Shown here: in pieces, positions 24,970 through 33,324 of the stretch
Layout: every line of letters starts with the position of its first letter
Position numbering within the stretch: position 1 is the first letter of the stretch
NCBI RefSeq assembly: GCF_001908235.1
Contig: NZ_LGHK01000079.1
Span: 1-53,934 of the forward strand
DNA from: Bradyrhizobium sp. NAS96.2
GTDB taxonomy: Bacteria > Pseudomonadota > Alphaproteobacteria > Rhizobiales > Xanthobacteraceae
DNA: 53,934 nt
Direction of reading: 5' to 3'
Position numbers and translations under genes: made by a program
The notes under the pieces: model-generated
Told to the model about the DNA's origin: nothing
Database searches by the model: none
What the model saw: the letters and a program-made list of their open reading frames with translations, nothing else

Positions 24970-25276
24970 GTCCTTGAACTCCCATCGACTCGCTGCCTGC
25001 GTAGCAGATCGCGGCAGGCCCCGCAGCCCGTCGCGCGGGTATCGGATGAGACCCACAGCGACGATCTTCCTTCGCAGCTGCAACCAAGGCCGGCGCTTGA
25101 TTTCCTCGGGCAAACCATCATCCTGACCGCCGGAACCGGAAGCCCGGATTTCCCGCACAAGAGCCCGTCGAGGGCCATCGAACACACTCATCACAGCAAC
25201 GTCGATCGATCGGCGAAGAAAGACGGCATCAAGATCGTTCCCCTTGTCGACGCATCGGCACACAGGAGGGCTACGC
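24970..25276. other. divergent intergenic region
   Basis: 307 bases between the PRISE and TRAP genes. No open frame looks convincing. Apart from CAGGAGGG before the TRAP start, I see no clear motif. Confidence 0.5.
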
Positions 25277-26365
25277 ATGAAGCGTCGTGATTTCTTGAAG
25301 GCAGGCGGCGTTGGGCTCGCCACGACGGCGGTCACTGCACCCGCGGTCGCGCAATCGATGCCCGAGGTCAGGTGGCGGCTCGCGGCAAGCTGGCCGAAGG
25401 CACTCGATACGCTCTATGGCGGCTGCGAATTCTTCTGCAAGCGCGTCGCCGAAATCACCGACAACCGATTCCAGATCCAGTCGTTCGCTGCCGGCGAGAT
25501 CGTGCCCGGCCTGCAGGTGCTCGACGCCGTCTCCAACGGCACGGTCGAGATGGGCAACACCGCGCTGTATTATTACTGGGGCAAGAATCCCGCCTTCACC
25601 TTCGGCACGTCGCTGCCATTCGGCCTCAACACGCGCCAGCATATTTCCTGGCTGCAATGGGGCGGCGGCAGCGAGCTGATCAACAATTTGCTTGGGGAAT
25701 ACAACTGCGTCGGCATTCCGACCGGCTCGACCGGCGCCCAGATGGGCGGCTGGTTCCGGAAGGAGATCAAATCGATGGCGGATTTGCAGGGACTGAAATT
25801 CCGCGTCGGCGGCTTCGCCGGCACCATCATCGCCAAGGTCGGCGGCGTGCCGCAGCAGATCGCCGGCGGCGACATCTATCCCGCGCTGGAGAAAGGCACC
25901 ATCGACGCTGCCGAATGGGTCGGGCCGTATGACGACGAGAAGCTCGGCTTCGTCAAGGTCGCGAAGTTCTACTATTACCCCGGCTGGTGGGAAGGAACCG
26001 GCCAGGGCCACAATGTGATGAACAAGGACAAGTGGAACGCGCTGCCGAAGCATTATCAGGCCGCGATCCAGGCCGCGTCCGAAGACACCTTCACCTGGGT
26101 CACCGGCAAATATGATGCGGTCAATCCACCGGCGCTGAAACGCCTGATCGTGGCCGGCGCGCAGCTGCGGCCGTTCCCGCAGGAAGTGCTGGAAGCCTGC
26201 TACAACGCGGCCAACGAGATCTACGCCGATCTCGCCAAGAGCAATCCGCATTTCGGCAAGATGTATGCGAGCCTGTCCGGCTATCGCAACGAATCGCTGG
26301 CCTGGATGCAGGTCGCCGAGCTGTCGTTCGACAGCTTCATGATGCGGATGCGCACGCGCACCTGA
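25277..26365 (+). CDS. TRAP transporter substrate-binding protein (DctP/TakP-like)
   Basis: A 362-residue periplasmic binding protein. The N-terminus MKRRDFLKAGGVGLATTAVTAPAVA is a twin-arginine (Tat) signal. The mature part shows the DctP family pattern: WPKALDTLYGGCEFFCKRV, GEIVPGLQVLDAVSNGTVEMGN, GLKFRVGGFAGTIIAKVGG and GTIDAAEWVGPYDD. Its closest style is the TakP group that binds 2-oxo acids. AGGAGGG precedes ATG 25277. No DctQ/DctM membrane genes are in the window, so it is an orphan that must pair with a distant transporter or serve as a sensor. Confidence 0.93.
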   Translation: MKRRDFLKAGGVGLATTAVTAPAVAQSMPEVRWRLAASWPKALDTLYGGCEFFCKRVAEITDNRFQIQSFAAGEIVPGLQVLDAVSNGTVEMGNTALYYYWGKNPAFTFGTSLPFGLNTRQHISWLQWGGGSELINNLLGEYNCVGIPTGSTGAQMGGWFRKEIKSMADLQGLKFRVGGFAGTIIAKVGGVPQQIAGGDIYPALEKGTIDAAEWVGPYDDEKLGFVKVAKFYYYPGWWEGTGQGHNVMNKDKWNALPKHYQAAIQAASEDTFTWVTGKYDAVNPPALKRLIVAGAQLRPFPQEVLEACYNAANEIYADLAKSNPHFGKMYASLSGYRNESLAWMQVAELSFDSFMMRMRTRT

Positions 26366-26386
26366 GATACCGTCGGTCTGCCACCT

Positions 26387-26471
26387 CGTCATTGCGAGGA
26401 GCGATAGCGACGAAGCAATCCATCTCGGTACTTGCCGCGCGATGGATTGCTTCGCTTCGCTCGCAATGACG
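26387..26471. repeat. palindromic repeat family A, copy 5
   Basis: A copy of the CGTCATTGCGAG/CTCGCAATGACG palindrome after the TRAP gene. A 14-base half-copy (TGGATTGCTTCGTC) also lies at 30947-30960. Confidence 0.9.
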
Positions 26472-26528
26472 GGCAGCCGATAGGTTCACAGCCAGGAGCC
26501 GCAAACGAAGTCGAGGCCTGACGCAAAA

Positions 26529-26556
26529 GAGCCCCGGAGAATTTTCTCCGGGGCTC
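26529..26556. terminator. bidirectional hairpin terminator
   Basis: A perfect 13-base stem (GAGCCCCGGAGAA / TTCTCCGGGGCTC) with a 2-base loop, AAAA on the left and ATTTT on the right. It lies between convergent genes and can serve both strands. Confidence 0.88.
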
Positions 26557-26587
26557 ATTTTGATCCAGGTCTGATTCGGCTGGCGGC

Positions 26588-27193
26588 TCAGTTGTCGTCG
26601 CTGCCGCCGAACTCTTCCATCAGCTTGTCGTAGCTTTTGGTGACGAGATCGATGTTGCCCTTGTTCTCGACCGCGGGCGGCGGCGATTTCAGGGCTTCGT
26701 TGAGATCGGCAAGCGCGTCCTTCTTGTCCTTGGCCGACATCTTCTTGTCGGCCTGGACCTGGGCGATCTGCGCCTTCAGCACCGCCTCGGGGCCGACATA
26801 TTTCTTGGTCTGCGGATCGAAGCCGCCGAGCACCAGCGAAATGTTGTCGACCACGCTGTTGTACTCGTCATAGCTGGCGAAGCCGTTCTTCTTGGCGATG
26901 CCCTCGAGCTGGGCAACGATCTTCGGATCCGGCTTGGCATCCTGGGAAAGCTTTGCGGTGATCGGGTCCATTTCCTTCGCCGCGGCGATCGCGCCGTCGA
27001 CCTGCTTGTCGGTCAACGCGATCTGCTTGATCGGCGGGGCCTGATCCTGCGCTGGAGCTGCGGCCTGCGCGGGTGCCGGCGCCATCTGCTGCTTGGCCTG
27101 CGCGAACGCGCCGCTGTTCGACGCCGCGGTCATGGCGATCGCAAGACATGCGACGCCGAGCGCAGCAGTTACGGGACGGACGATCTCACGCAT
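26588..27193 (-). CDS. secreted protein of unknown function
   Basis: A 201-residue protein with a Sec signal peptide (residues 1-31, cleavage after GAFA), then an Ala/Pro/Gln-rich linker (residues ~32-55) and a charged helical part. The second half has repeated Lys/Asp-rich helices (KKMSAKDKKDALADLNEAL) and an acidic end. I do not recognise the family. The long frame upstream to 27643 is not supported. It is probably periplasmic. Confidence 0.7.
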   Translation of the reverse strand: MREIVRPVTAALGVACLAIAMTAASNSGAFAQAKQQMAPAPAQAAAPAQDQAPPIKQIALTDKQVDGAIAAAKEMDPITAKLSQDAKPDPKIVAQLEGIAKKNGFASYDEYNSVVDNISLVLGGFDPQTKKYVGPEAVLKAQIAQVQADKKMSAKDKKDALADLNEALKSPPPAVENKGNIDLVTKSYDKLMEEFGGSDDN

Positions 27194-27514
27194 GGAAGTC
27201 TCCTTGTTGGGGCAGGTTTGTTGCCGAGCTTCTTGGGTGGAATGGGTACGGAAATCGAAATGAACGGCCCATGAACTTTCGTCGTAGACGATGACGGCCA
27301 ATCGTGGCCGAATAATCACAAATCGTTCAAGGACTGTTGATCGCAACGCGTGCCGAGGAACAGCCGTTTGAGACTCACGCGCGGAAGCAACGTCGAACCG
27401 TTGCGCGTTGGGAGGCAGATCCCGCGAAAAATATTGCCCCGCGTGCAATGCGATCGTTGCGACGCGCCGCCCGGCCCGCACAATGCTCGCACGGCAAGCG
27501 AAGGGAACAGCAAC
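27194..27514. other. divergent intergenic region
   Basis: 321 bases between the secreted protein and the GFA gene. It holds a small hairpin CGGCCAATCGTGGCCG (27295-27310). No gene or clear promoter is evident. Confidence 0.45.
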
Positions 27515-27913
27515 ATGGCCTGCTATCAGGGGTCCTGTCATTGCGGCGCGGTGACGTTCCGGATCGATGCTGCGATCGATGAGCTGACGACGTGCGACTG
27601 CTCGCTTTGCCGGCGCAAGAATGCGCTCATGACCAAGGTCCATGAAGACGAGCTCACGATTCTCAGCGGCGAGGATCTGCTATCGGCGTATGTCTGGAAC
27701 ACCGGTCGCGCGAAGCACTTCTTCTGCTCACGCTGCGGCGTCTATACGTTTCATCGCAAGCGCGCCGCGCCCGACCATTTCGGCGTCAACGTATTCTGCC
27801 TCGAGAATTTCGACGTCGGCGCGTTCCGCCTTCGCGCCACCGACGGCGCGGGAATGTCGGTGATCGACATCGCGGCGCGGCCCGAATGGCCGGGTCCGCG
27901 AACGCCGCGCTAA
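27515..27913 (+). CDS. GFA family (glutathione-dependent formaldehyde-activating-like) protein
   Basis: A 132-residue protein with the GFA zinc motifs: GSCHCGAVTF near residue 6, CDCSLCRRK near 28 and FFCSRCGVYTFH near 69. The family is named after a protein that helps form S-hydroxymethylglutathione, but most members have no proven function. ATG 27515 is preferred since the family begins just before the first CHC motif, and AAGGGA lies upstream. Confidence 0.88.
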   Translation: MACYQGSCHCGAVTFRIDAAIDELTTCDCSLCRRKNALMTKVHEDELTILSGEDLLSAYVWNTGRAKHFFCSRCGVYTFHRKRAAPDHFGVNVFCLENFDVGAFRLRATDGAGMSVIDIAARPEWPGPRTPR

Positions 27914-28013
27914 AGCGCGATGAGATGAGCTTGAATCGTCATCGCGCTTTAGATTCTTGTTTTCGCATGATCTTTTCGGAAAACCGCTTCACACTTTTCC
28001 GGATCATGCTCTA
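27912..28013. repeat. palindromic repeat family F
   Basis: It starts AAAGCGCGATGA with mirror TCATCGCGCTTTAG, then TTTTCGCATGATCTTTTCGG and CTTTTCCGGATCATGCTCTAG. This sequence is common between genes in Bradyrhizobium and its relatives. It sits between convergent genes. Confidence 0.8.
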
Positions 28014-28502
28014 GTTCAGCGCAAGCCAGTTCTGAAGTGCCGGCGTCAGGAGAAGCCCGAGCGCAAGAAACGGGCCGAACGGAATCGACGTTTGCCGCTT
28101 CATCTCACGTCCCGCGAGTTGCAGGCCGCCGGCCACACCAAGTGCCGCGAGCGCCGCGATCAGCAGCAGGGTCGGAATCCCCGACGCGCCGACCCAGATC
28201 GCCGCTGCTGCAAGAAACTTGACGTCGCCAAGTCCCAACCCGTCCACGTGCCGTAGCGCATAGTAAAGGCGCTGCAACAGCCAAAACACGATGCCGACGA
28301 GGGCGGCGATCGCCATCGCACTGAAGGCGGCTGTTGCACTCTCAGTGACGACGACGTTTGCAAGCCCGAGCGCTGCGATCGCAAGATTCAACCAGTTTGG
28401 AATGATGCCGTGGCGAAGGTCGATCACCGCAACGCTGCAGCAGAGCACGCAAAGCGCGCCGTAAGATGCAACGAAATAAAGAGCTTCGTGATCGATCTGC
28501 AT
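28011..28502 (-). CDS. A24 family prepilin peptidase (CpaA/TadV-like)
   Basis: A 163-residue polytopic membrane protease. The two catalytic aspartates are seen in AVIDLRHGIIPNWL and GLGDVKFLAA (the GxGD motif). It lacks the N-terminal methyltransferase domain of PilD, so it is of the short TadV/CpaA kind that processes Flp-type pilins. The upstream open frame to 28754 is not family-like; ATG 28502 is taken. No pilin or Tad secretion genes are adjacent, so its substrate is elsewhere. Confidence 0.85.
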   Translation of the reverse strand: MQIDHEALYFVASYGALCVLCCSVAVIDLRHGIIPNWLNLAIAALGLANVVVTESATAAFSAMAIAALVGIVFWLLQRLYYALRHVDGLGLGDVKFLAAAAIWVGASGIPTLLLIAALAALGVAGGLQLAGREMKRQTSIPFGPFLALGLLLTPALQNWLALN

Positions 28503-28746
28503 GGTGACGGGACAAGTGTGACGCGAGAACACAGTGTGTTGCAACAACTCGCGCGCGTTGAACAGTGCATTTTCATCGATCGGCAAGCCGTATGATGTGT
28601 TTGCGGGATTGTGATCGTCATCGCCGATGACGAAACAGAAAAGATGCGACAAAAAGTCTGCGCTGTCACAAATCCGCATAGGATACCGACAATAGTTCGC
28701 TCCGCTACGTGCCGCGAGCCCTTCGCGGCAGATGAGTGGGTTGACT

Positions 28747-29532
28747 ATGTACAAGATGCGAGTGGCGGCGTGCCTGGCTTTGCTGGCGGCGTCGGCAGGC
28801 GTGCGCGCCGCGAATGCGGGCGCTCTCGAGGACGGTGCCGAGCGTTATCGGCCCTACCTGATCGAGGGCGTTGGCAGCGCGCTGGCGGGCGCGCGTGCGT
28901 TGCGTGAACGCGCCGCTGCCGCGGATTTGCCCGGTGCGAAGAAAGCCTGGTTGTCGGCGCGCGCCGGCTGGGAGCGCTCGGAAGTGTTTACCGCGGGCTT
29001 CGTACCCGAGCTCGATGCGCAGATCGACGCCTGGCCGAACGCGGACAGCGGCTTTCATGCCATCGAGGCAAAATTGTTCGGCGCTGCCAGCACCGATGTT
29101 GCCGCCGATGCGACCGGCCTCGTCGAGCATCTGAATGATCTTCACGGCAAGCTCAAGGACATCAAGCTGACGCCGCAGGGGCTGCTGGATGGCACGGTGC
29201 GGCTCGCCTACGAAGTCGGCGAGAGCAAGGCCGATGGCGGCGAGTCGCGCATCAGCGGCACCTCGCTGGACGACATGCGCAACAATATCGCCGGCATCGA
29301 CTTCGCTTATCACACGATTTTCTCCGCCGCGCTCAACACGGTGGACGGCAAGCTCGACGAGATGGTGACGAACCGCATCGAGCAGCTGCAGGCGATCGTC
29401 GCCACGCCCGACCTGCCTCACGTCAATATCGCCGACCTGCGCCGGACCAGCGAAGAGCTGGTCGTCGCGTTGCAGAGCGCCTCGGCAAAGCTCGGGCTGC
29501 AGCGCCCGACCCTGGAGGCGCAGGCGCGATGA
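28747..29532 (+). CDS. imelysin/M75 family iron-binding protein (EfeM-like)
   Basis: A 261-residue periplasmic protein with a signal peptide (residues 1-24) followed by an M75/imelysin domain. The metal motif GxHxxE is present as GFHAIE (residues 102-107). EfeM/EfeO proteins bind iron and feed the EfeU permease; this one lacks the cupredoxin domain of EfeO. No EfeU or EfeB is adjacent. Instead its stop overlaps the start of a di-heme peroxidase gene (ATGA), which implies translational coupling and a joint role. ATG 28732 is an alternative start. Confidence 0.87.
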   Translation: MYKMRVAACLALLAASAGVRAANAGALEDGAERYRPYLIEGVGSALAGARALRERAAAADLPGAKKAWLSARAGWERSEVFTAGFVPELDAQIDAWPNADSGFHAIEAKLFGAASTDVAADATGLVEHLNDLHGKLKDIKLTPQGLLDGTVRLAYEVGESKADGGESRISGTSLDDMRNNIAGIDFAYHTIFSAALNTVDGKLDEMVTNRIEQLQAIVATPDLPHVNIADLRRTSEELVVALQSASAKLGLQRPTLEAQAR

Positions 29533-30905
29533 CCTCGCTTCGCCTTCGTCTGGCCGCGCTGCTCGCCGGTGTGATCACCGTTGCGCCGTACGGGCATGCG
29601 GTGGCGTTTCCGGTCGATGGCGACAAGACCGTGCTGCCGGTCGCGACCGAGCTGAACGAGGATGCGCTCGACAAGCCGCGCGAGGTGTTCCAGTCGGAGC
29701 GGACCGGAGCCAAGTCGTATCTGGTCAATCTCGGCGATCTCGCCTTCAATTCGCCGGGGCTGCTCGGCGAGGTGGCGCGGCAGGCCGGCGTGAGCTGCGG
29801 CACCTGCCACGTCAACGGCGCCAACAACGCAAAATTCTTCATGCCGAAGATGTCGAGCCGGCCCGGCACGTTCGACACCACCGGTCCGCTGTTCAATCCG
29901 AAGGCCAACAATCTGGCGTTCGATCCGGTGCGAATTCCGAGCCTGCGCGGCGCGCGCTACCTTGCGCCCTACGGCGCCGACGGCCGGTTTGCCTCGCTGC
30001 GCGACTTCGTCCACAACGTCATCACCAATGAGTTCGCAGGACCGGAGCCGCCGCCGGCAACGCTCGATGCGATCGTTGCCTATCTTCACGACATCGACTT
30101 CCTGCCAAATCCGAGCCTCGGTCCCGCCGGGCGGCTGGCCGGCAAGATCACCGACGCGGAGCGCCGCGGCGAAGCGCTGTTCGCAAAACCGTTCCCGCAC
30201 GACCCTGCGCTGAGCTGCGCGGGGTGCCACGTTCCGTCGTCCGGCTTTGTCGATCACCAGCAGCACGATGTCGGTTCGGGCGGATTGTTCAAGACGCCGA
30301 CGCTGCGCAATGCCGACTTCAACGCGCCGTACTTCCACGATGGCCGGTTCGATAATTACAACCAGGTGGTCGACTATTTCGACCGGACCTTTCAGCTCGA
30401 GCTCTCGGCGCAGGACAAGGGCGACCTCGTCGCCTACCTCACGGCCGTCGGCGATGGCGTGCAGCCTTATGAACGCGACGGCGCCGGTGCGACGCTGAAG
30501 GAGATCAACGATTTTTCGACGGTGCTTGCGACCGCGATTCCTGCCGGCGACAAGGACATTGTCGCGCTCGCGGTCGATACGATCGGCCGCGAGCTGCGCG
30601 AATTGACCGAGCAATATCCCGATCGCAAGAACACCAGCGTGTCGGGCGGCGAGCAGCAGCGCGTGCTTGCGCGCAATGGGCTCAAGGAGCTCGTGCTGAC
30701 GCTGCGGCGGATCGAGATCGCCGTTGCAGCGGGGCGCAATGCGGACGCTGCAACCGAGTTCAGGAATTATCGCAACCTGATGGCTGCTGCCGTGCCTGCG
30801 CTATTGGCCAGCGCCGAGCCGTGGTCGCTGTTCAATCAAGGCGTGCATGACCGGCATTACGCCGCACTTCGCGAGGTGATGCGATCCAGGCACGTTTCGC
30901 ATTGA
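29529..30905 (+). CDS. di-heme peroxidase, MauG/cytochrome c peroxidase family (paralog 1)
   Basis: A 458-residue periplasmic di-heme protein. After a signal peptide (to about residue 26) come heme motifs CGTCH (Cys90, Cys93, His94) and CAGCH (Cys230, Cys233, His234), in the two-domain arrangement of bacterial cytochrome c peroxidases and MauG. IPSLRGARYLAPYG and YFHDGRFDNY are family stretches. It overlaps the imelysin gene by 4 bp, so it may oxidise iron or another partner rather than only peroxide. About 477 residues of a second copy lie at 34023-35456. Confidence 0.92.
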   Translation: MTSLRLRLAALLAGVITVAPYGHAVAFPVDGDKTVLPVATELNEDALDKPREVFQSERTGAKSYLVNLGDLAFNSPGLLGEVARQAGVSCGTCHVNGANNAKFFMPKMSSRPGTFDTTGPLFNPKANNLAFDPVRIPSLRGARYLAPYGADGRFASLRDFVHNVITNEFAGPEPPPATLDAIVAYLHDIDFLPNPSLGPAGRLAGKITDAERRGEALFAKPFPHDPALSCAGCHVPSSGFVDHQQHDVGSGGLFKTPTLRNADFNAPYFHDGRFDNYNQVVDYFDRTFQLELSAQDKGDLVAYLTAVGDGVQPYERDGAGATLKEINDFSTVLATAIPAGDKDIVALAVDTIGRELRELTEQYPDRKNTSVSGGEQQRVLARNGLKELVLTLRRIEIAVAAGRNADAATEFRNYRNLMAAAVPALLASAEPWSLFNQGVHDRHYAALREVMRSRHVSH

Positions 30906-31143
30906 TTGACTTGTATTGTCGTGTAGTCGCGCAACGCGCCGTTGCGTGGATTGCTTCGTCAATTTTCGATCTTCAGTTGAAGAGTCGAATCGTGGAGACG
31001 CATCGCGCGACGGCAGATGTCTTCACAGAAAATCTTTGAACGTTTCGAAATTTCTCGCGCGCTTTCACGTAAGCGAAAAGCATGCGTCATACTGTCGCAC
31101 TAAGCAGGGCGCGTTGCTAACCGCAAACACCCTGAGGTCGACA
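30906..31143. other. intergenic region before phosphoesterase 1
   Basis: 238 bases with a half copy of repeat family A at 30947-30960. An upstream in-frame extension of the phosphoesterase is rejected as non-coding. The phosphoesterase promoter probably lies here but is not clear. Confidence 0.4.
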
Positions 31144-33192
31144 ATGAGTTTGAATTACAAAAAGCACTGGCGAACCAGCACCGCGCTCTGCATCGCGTCA
31201 TCGGTGCTCGTCGCAACAGCCGCATATGCCGCTCACTATCCGGGCGGTCGCAGTGATTGGGACAAGCGTTCGCATCACAATCACCAGGCGCACGAAGAGG
31301 GCGATCGTGCGAAGCATGATCATGGTGACAAGGATCACGACAAGGGCAAGACGGCGTCGCCGATCAAGCACGTCATCATTCTGATCGGCGAGAACCGCGG
31401 TCTCGACCACACCTTCGGTATCTACAAGCCGAAGGGCAAGGGGCAGACCATCTCCAACCTGTTGTCGAAGGGCATCGTCAACGAGGACGGGACGCCGGGA
31501 CCGAACTTCGCGCAGGCGCAGCAGGCTTCGGTCGCTGGCCAGCCGTTGTACTATATCGGTGCGCCTGCGATCTCGAAGTCGCCCTACAACGCGACCAATC
31601 TGATGCCGCAGCCGAACACCAACGGCACGCCGACCGCGCAGAGCGACACCGCGCCCCCGTTCAAGACGATCACTGAGGCCAACGTCGAGACGGACATGGA
31701 TCCGGCCGATCTCGACATCCTCACCACCGGCTTCAGCGGCCTGCCCACCGGTGTGCTGGATACCCGCGTTCCCGGCGCCGGCGGTCTGAACGGACCGTTC
31801 CCGCTGCAGGGCGAGCAGATCAGCGACGACGATTACACCGGCGACTCGACCCATCGCTTCTATCAGGATTGGCAGCAGGAAGACTGCAGCGCCGCCAACG
31901 CCACCAAGAAGAACAATTCGGGCTGCCTGAACGACCTGTTCCCGTTCGTGATGGCGACCTATTCGTCGTCGAACAAGAGCATGGCCAACTCGATGGGCTT
32001 CTACAACGCCCAGCAGGGTCAGGCCCCGGTCCTGAAGATGCTCGCCGATCGCTTCACCCTGAGCGACAATTTCCACCAGTCGTTCCACGGCGGCACGGGC
32101 GCGAACCATTTCATGCTCGGCACCGGCGACGCGGCGTTCTGGAGCGACGGCAAGGGTAACCCGGTGACGCCGCCGGCGAACCTGATCGCCAACCCGAACC
32201 CGGCCACGGGTTCGGTCAACCGCTACACCGTCGACGGCAACTGGAGCAACTGCTCGGACGTGTTCCAGCCCGGCGTGAAGCCGATCGTCACCTATCTCAA
32301 CAATCTGCCGTACGCGGCGGAGCCGAACTGCAAGCCCAACCACTACTACATGCTCAACAACGTCAATCCGGGCTATCTGCCGAACGGCGCGCTGTCGGGC
32401 GGCAACAACGTTCCGCCGTCGTCGGTTCGCACGATCGGCGATGCGCTGATGGAGAAGAACATCTCCTGGGCGTTCTATGGTGGCGCGTTCAACGACGCCG
32501 TGGCGCTCGCCAATGCCGCGGTTGCCGCCAATCCGTCGAACCCCAGCCTCAGCGCGGCTGCGCTCGCCGATCCGGCGCACGCTCTCGGCGTTGCCTACTG
32601 CCAGATCTGCAATCCGTTCCAGTATGCGACCTCGATCATGGCCAACCCGGCCGTGCGTCAGGCTCACATGAAGGACACTGCCGATCTGATCACGGCGATC
32701 CAGAACAACACGCTGCCTGCGGTGTCGTTCGGCAAGCCGGACGGTCTGCTCGACGGTCACCCGCAGAGCTCGAAGGTTGACCTGTTCGAGGCCTATGTCC
32801 TGAACGTGCTCAATGCGCTGGAGAACAATCCGGAGCTGAAGGCTGACACCGCGGTCTTCATCACCTGGGACGAGGCCGGCGGCTACTGGGACTCCGGTTA
32901 CCAGCAGTCGATCGACTTCTTCGGCGACGGACCGCGCATTCCGACCCTGATCCTCTCGCCCTATTCGACGGGCGGCAAGGTCAACCATAACTACGCCGAC
33001 CACGTTTCGCTGCTGAAGTTCATCGAGCGCAACTGGGGCCTCCAGCCGCTGACGAACCGCAGCCGCGACAACCTGCCGAACCCGAGCTACTCGAAGAACA
33101 ACGAGTACGTCCCGACCAACAGCCCGGCGCTGTCTGACCTGTTCGACGCGTTCGACTTCAGCAAGCCGGTCAATTTGTCCTACACCGAGTGA
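31144..33192 (+). CDS. secreted phosphoesterase (phospholipase C/acid phosphatase-like), His-rich leader
   Basis: A 682-residue protein with a signal peptide (residues 1-30) and then a His/Asp/Lys-rich stretch (residues ~41-70). The phosphoesterase-family domain begins at IKHVIILIGENRGLDHTFG, which includes the metal/nucleophile region (Glu83, Asn84). FHQSFHGGTGANHF, AVFITWDEAGGYWD and the late NHNYADHVSLLKFIERNWG are also family marks. Relatives hydrolyse phospholipids or phosphomonoesters outside the cell. GAGG precedes ATG 31144. It lies downstream of the imelysin/peroxidase pair. The His-rich segment may bind metal. Confidence 0.9.
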   Translation: MSLNYKKHWRTSTALCIASSVLVATAAYAAHYPGGRSDWDKRSHHNHQAHEEGDRAKHDHGDKDHDKGKTASPIKHVIILIGENRGLDHTFGIYKPKGKGQTISNLLSKGIVNEDGTPGPNFAQAQQASVAGQPLYYIGAPAISKSPYNATNLMPQPNTNGTPTAQSDTAPPFKTITEANVETDMDPADLDILTTGFSGLPTGVLDTRVPGAGGLNGPFPLQGEQISDDDYTGDSTHRFYQDWQQEDCSAANATKKNNSGCLNDLFPFVMATYSSSNKSMANSMGFYNAQQGQAPVLKMLADRFTLSDNFHQSFHGGTGANHFMLGTGDAAFWSDGKGNPVTPPANLIANPNPATGSVNRYTVDGNWSNCSDVFQPGVKPIVTYLNNLPYAAEPNCKPNHYYMLNNVNPGYLPNGALSGGNNVPPSSVRTIGDALMEKNISWAFYGGAFNDAVALANAAVAANPSNPSLSAAALADPAHALGVAYCQICNPFQYATSIMANPAVRQAHMKDTADLITAIQNNTLPAVSFGKPDGLLDGHPQSSKVDLFEAYVLNVLNALENNPELKADTAVFITWDEAGGYWDSGYQQSIDFFGDGPRIPTLILSPYSTGGKVNHNYADHVSLLKFIERNWGLQPLTNRSRDNLPNPSYSKNNEYVPTNSPALSDLFDAFDFSKPVNLSYTE

Positions 33193-33247
33193 TCGAGCTC
33201 TCGTCCAGGACGAGGTCTTGAATCCATCCAAGAATCCATCCAAGGCC

Positions 33248-33280
33248 GGCGCCGATCGAACCTTTGGTTCGGTCGGCGCC
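33248..33280 (+). terminator. hairpin terminator after phosphoesterase 1
   Basis: A 15-base stem (GGCGCCGATCGAACC / GGTTCGGTCGGCGCC, one G-T pair) with a TTT loop, 56 bases after the stop. It has no long T run, so termination may be imperfect. Confidence 0.65.
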
Positions 33281-33324
33281 GTCATGTTCTGCCTGCCGAT
33301 CAGTGAACGACCCGGGGATATGCG

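Noticed and set aside
28503..28746. Fur, Irr or RirA site upstream of the imelysin gene
   Set aside because: No recognisable iron box. Only a short AACACAGTGTGTT inverted repeat is seen at 28528-28540, which fits no iron regulator I know.
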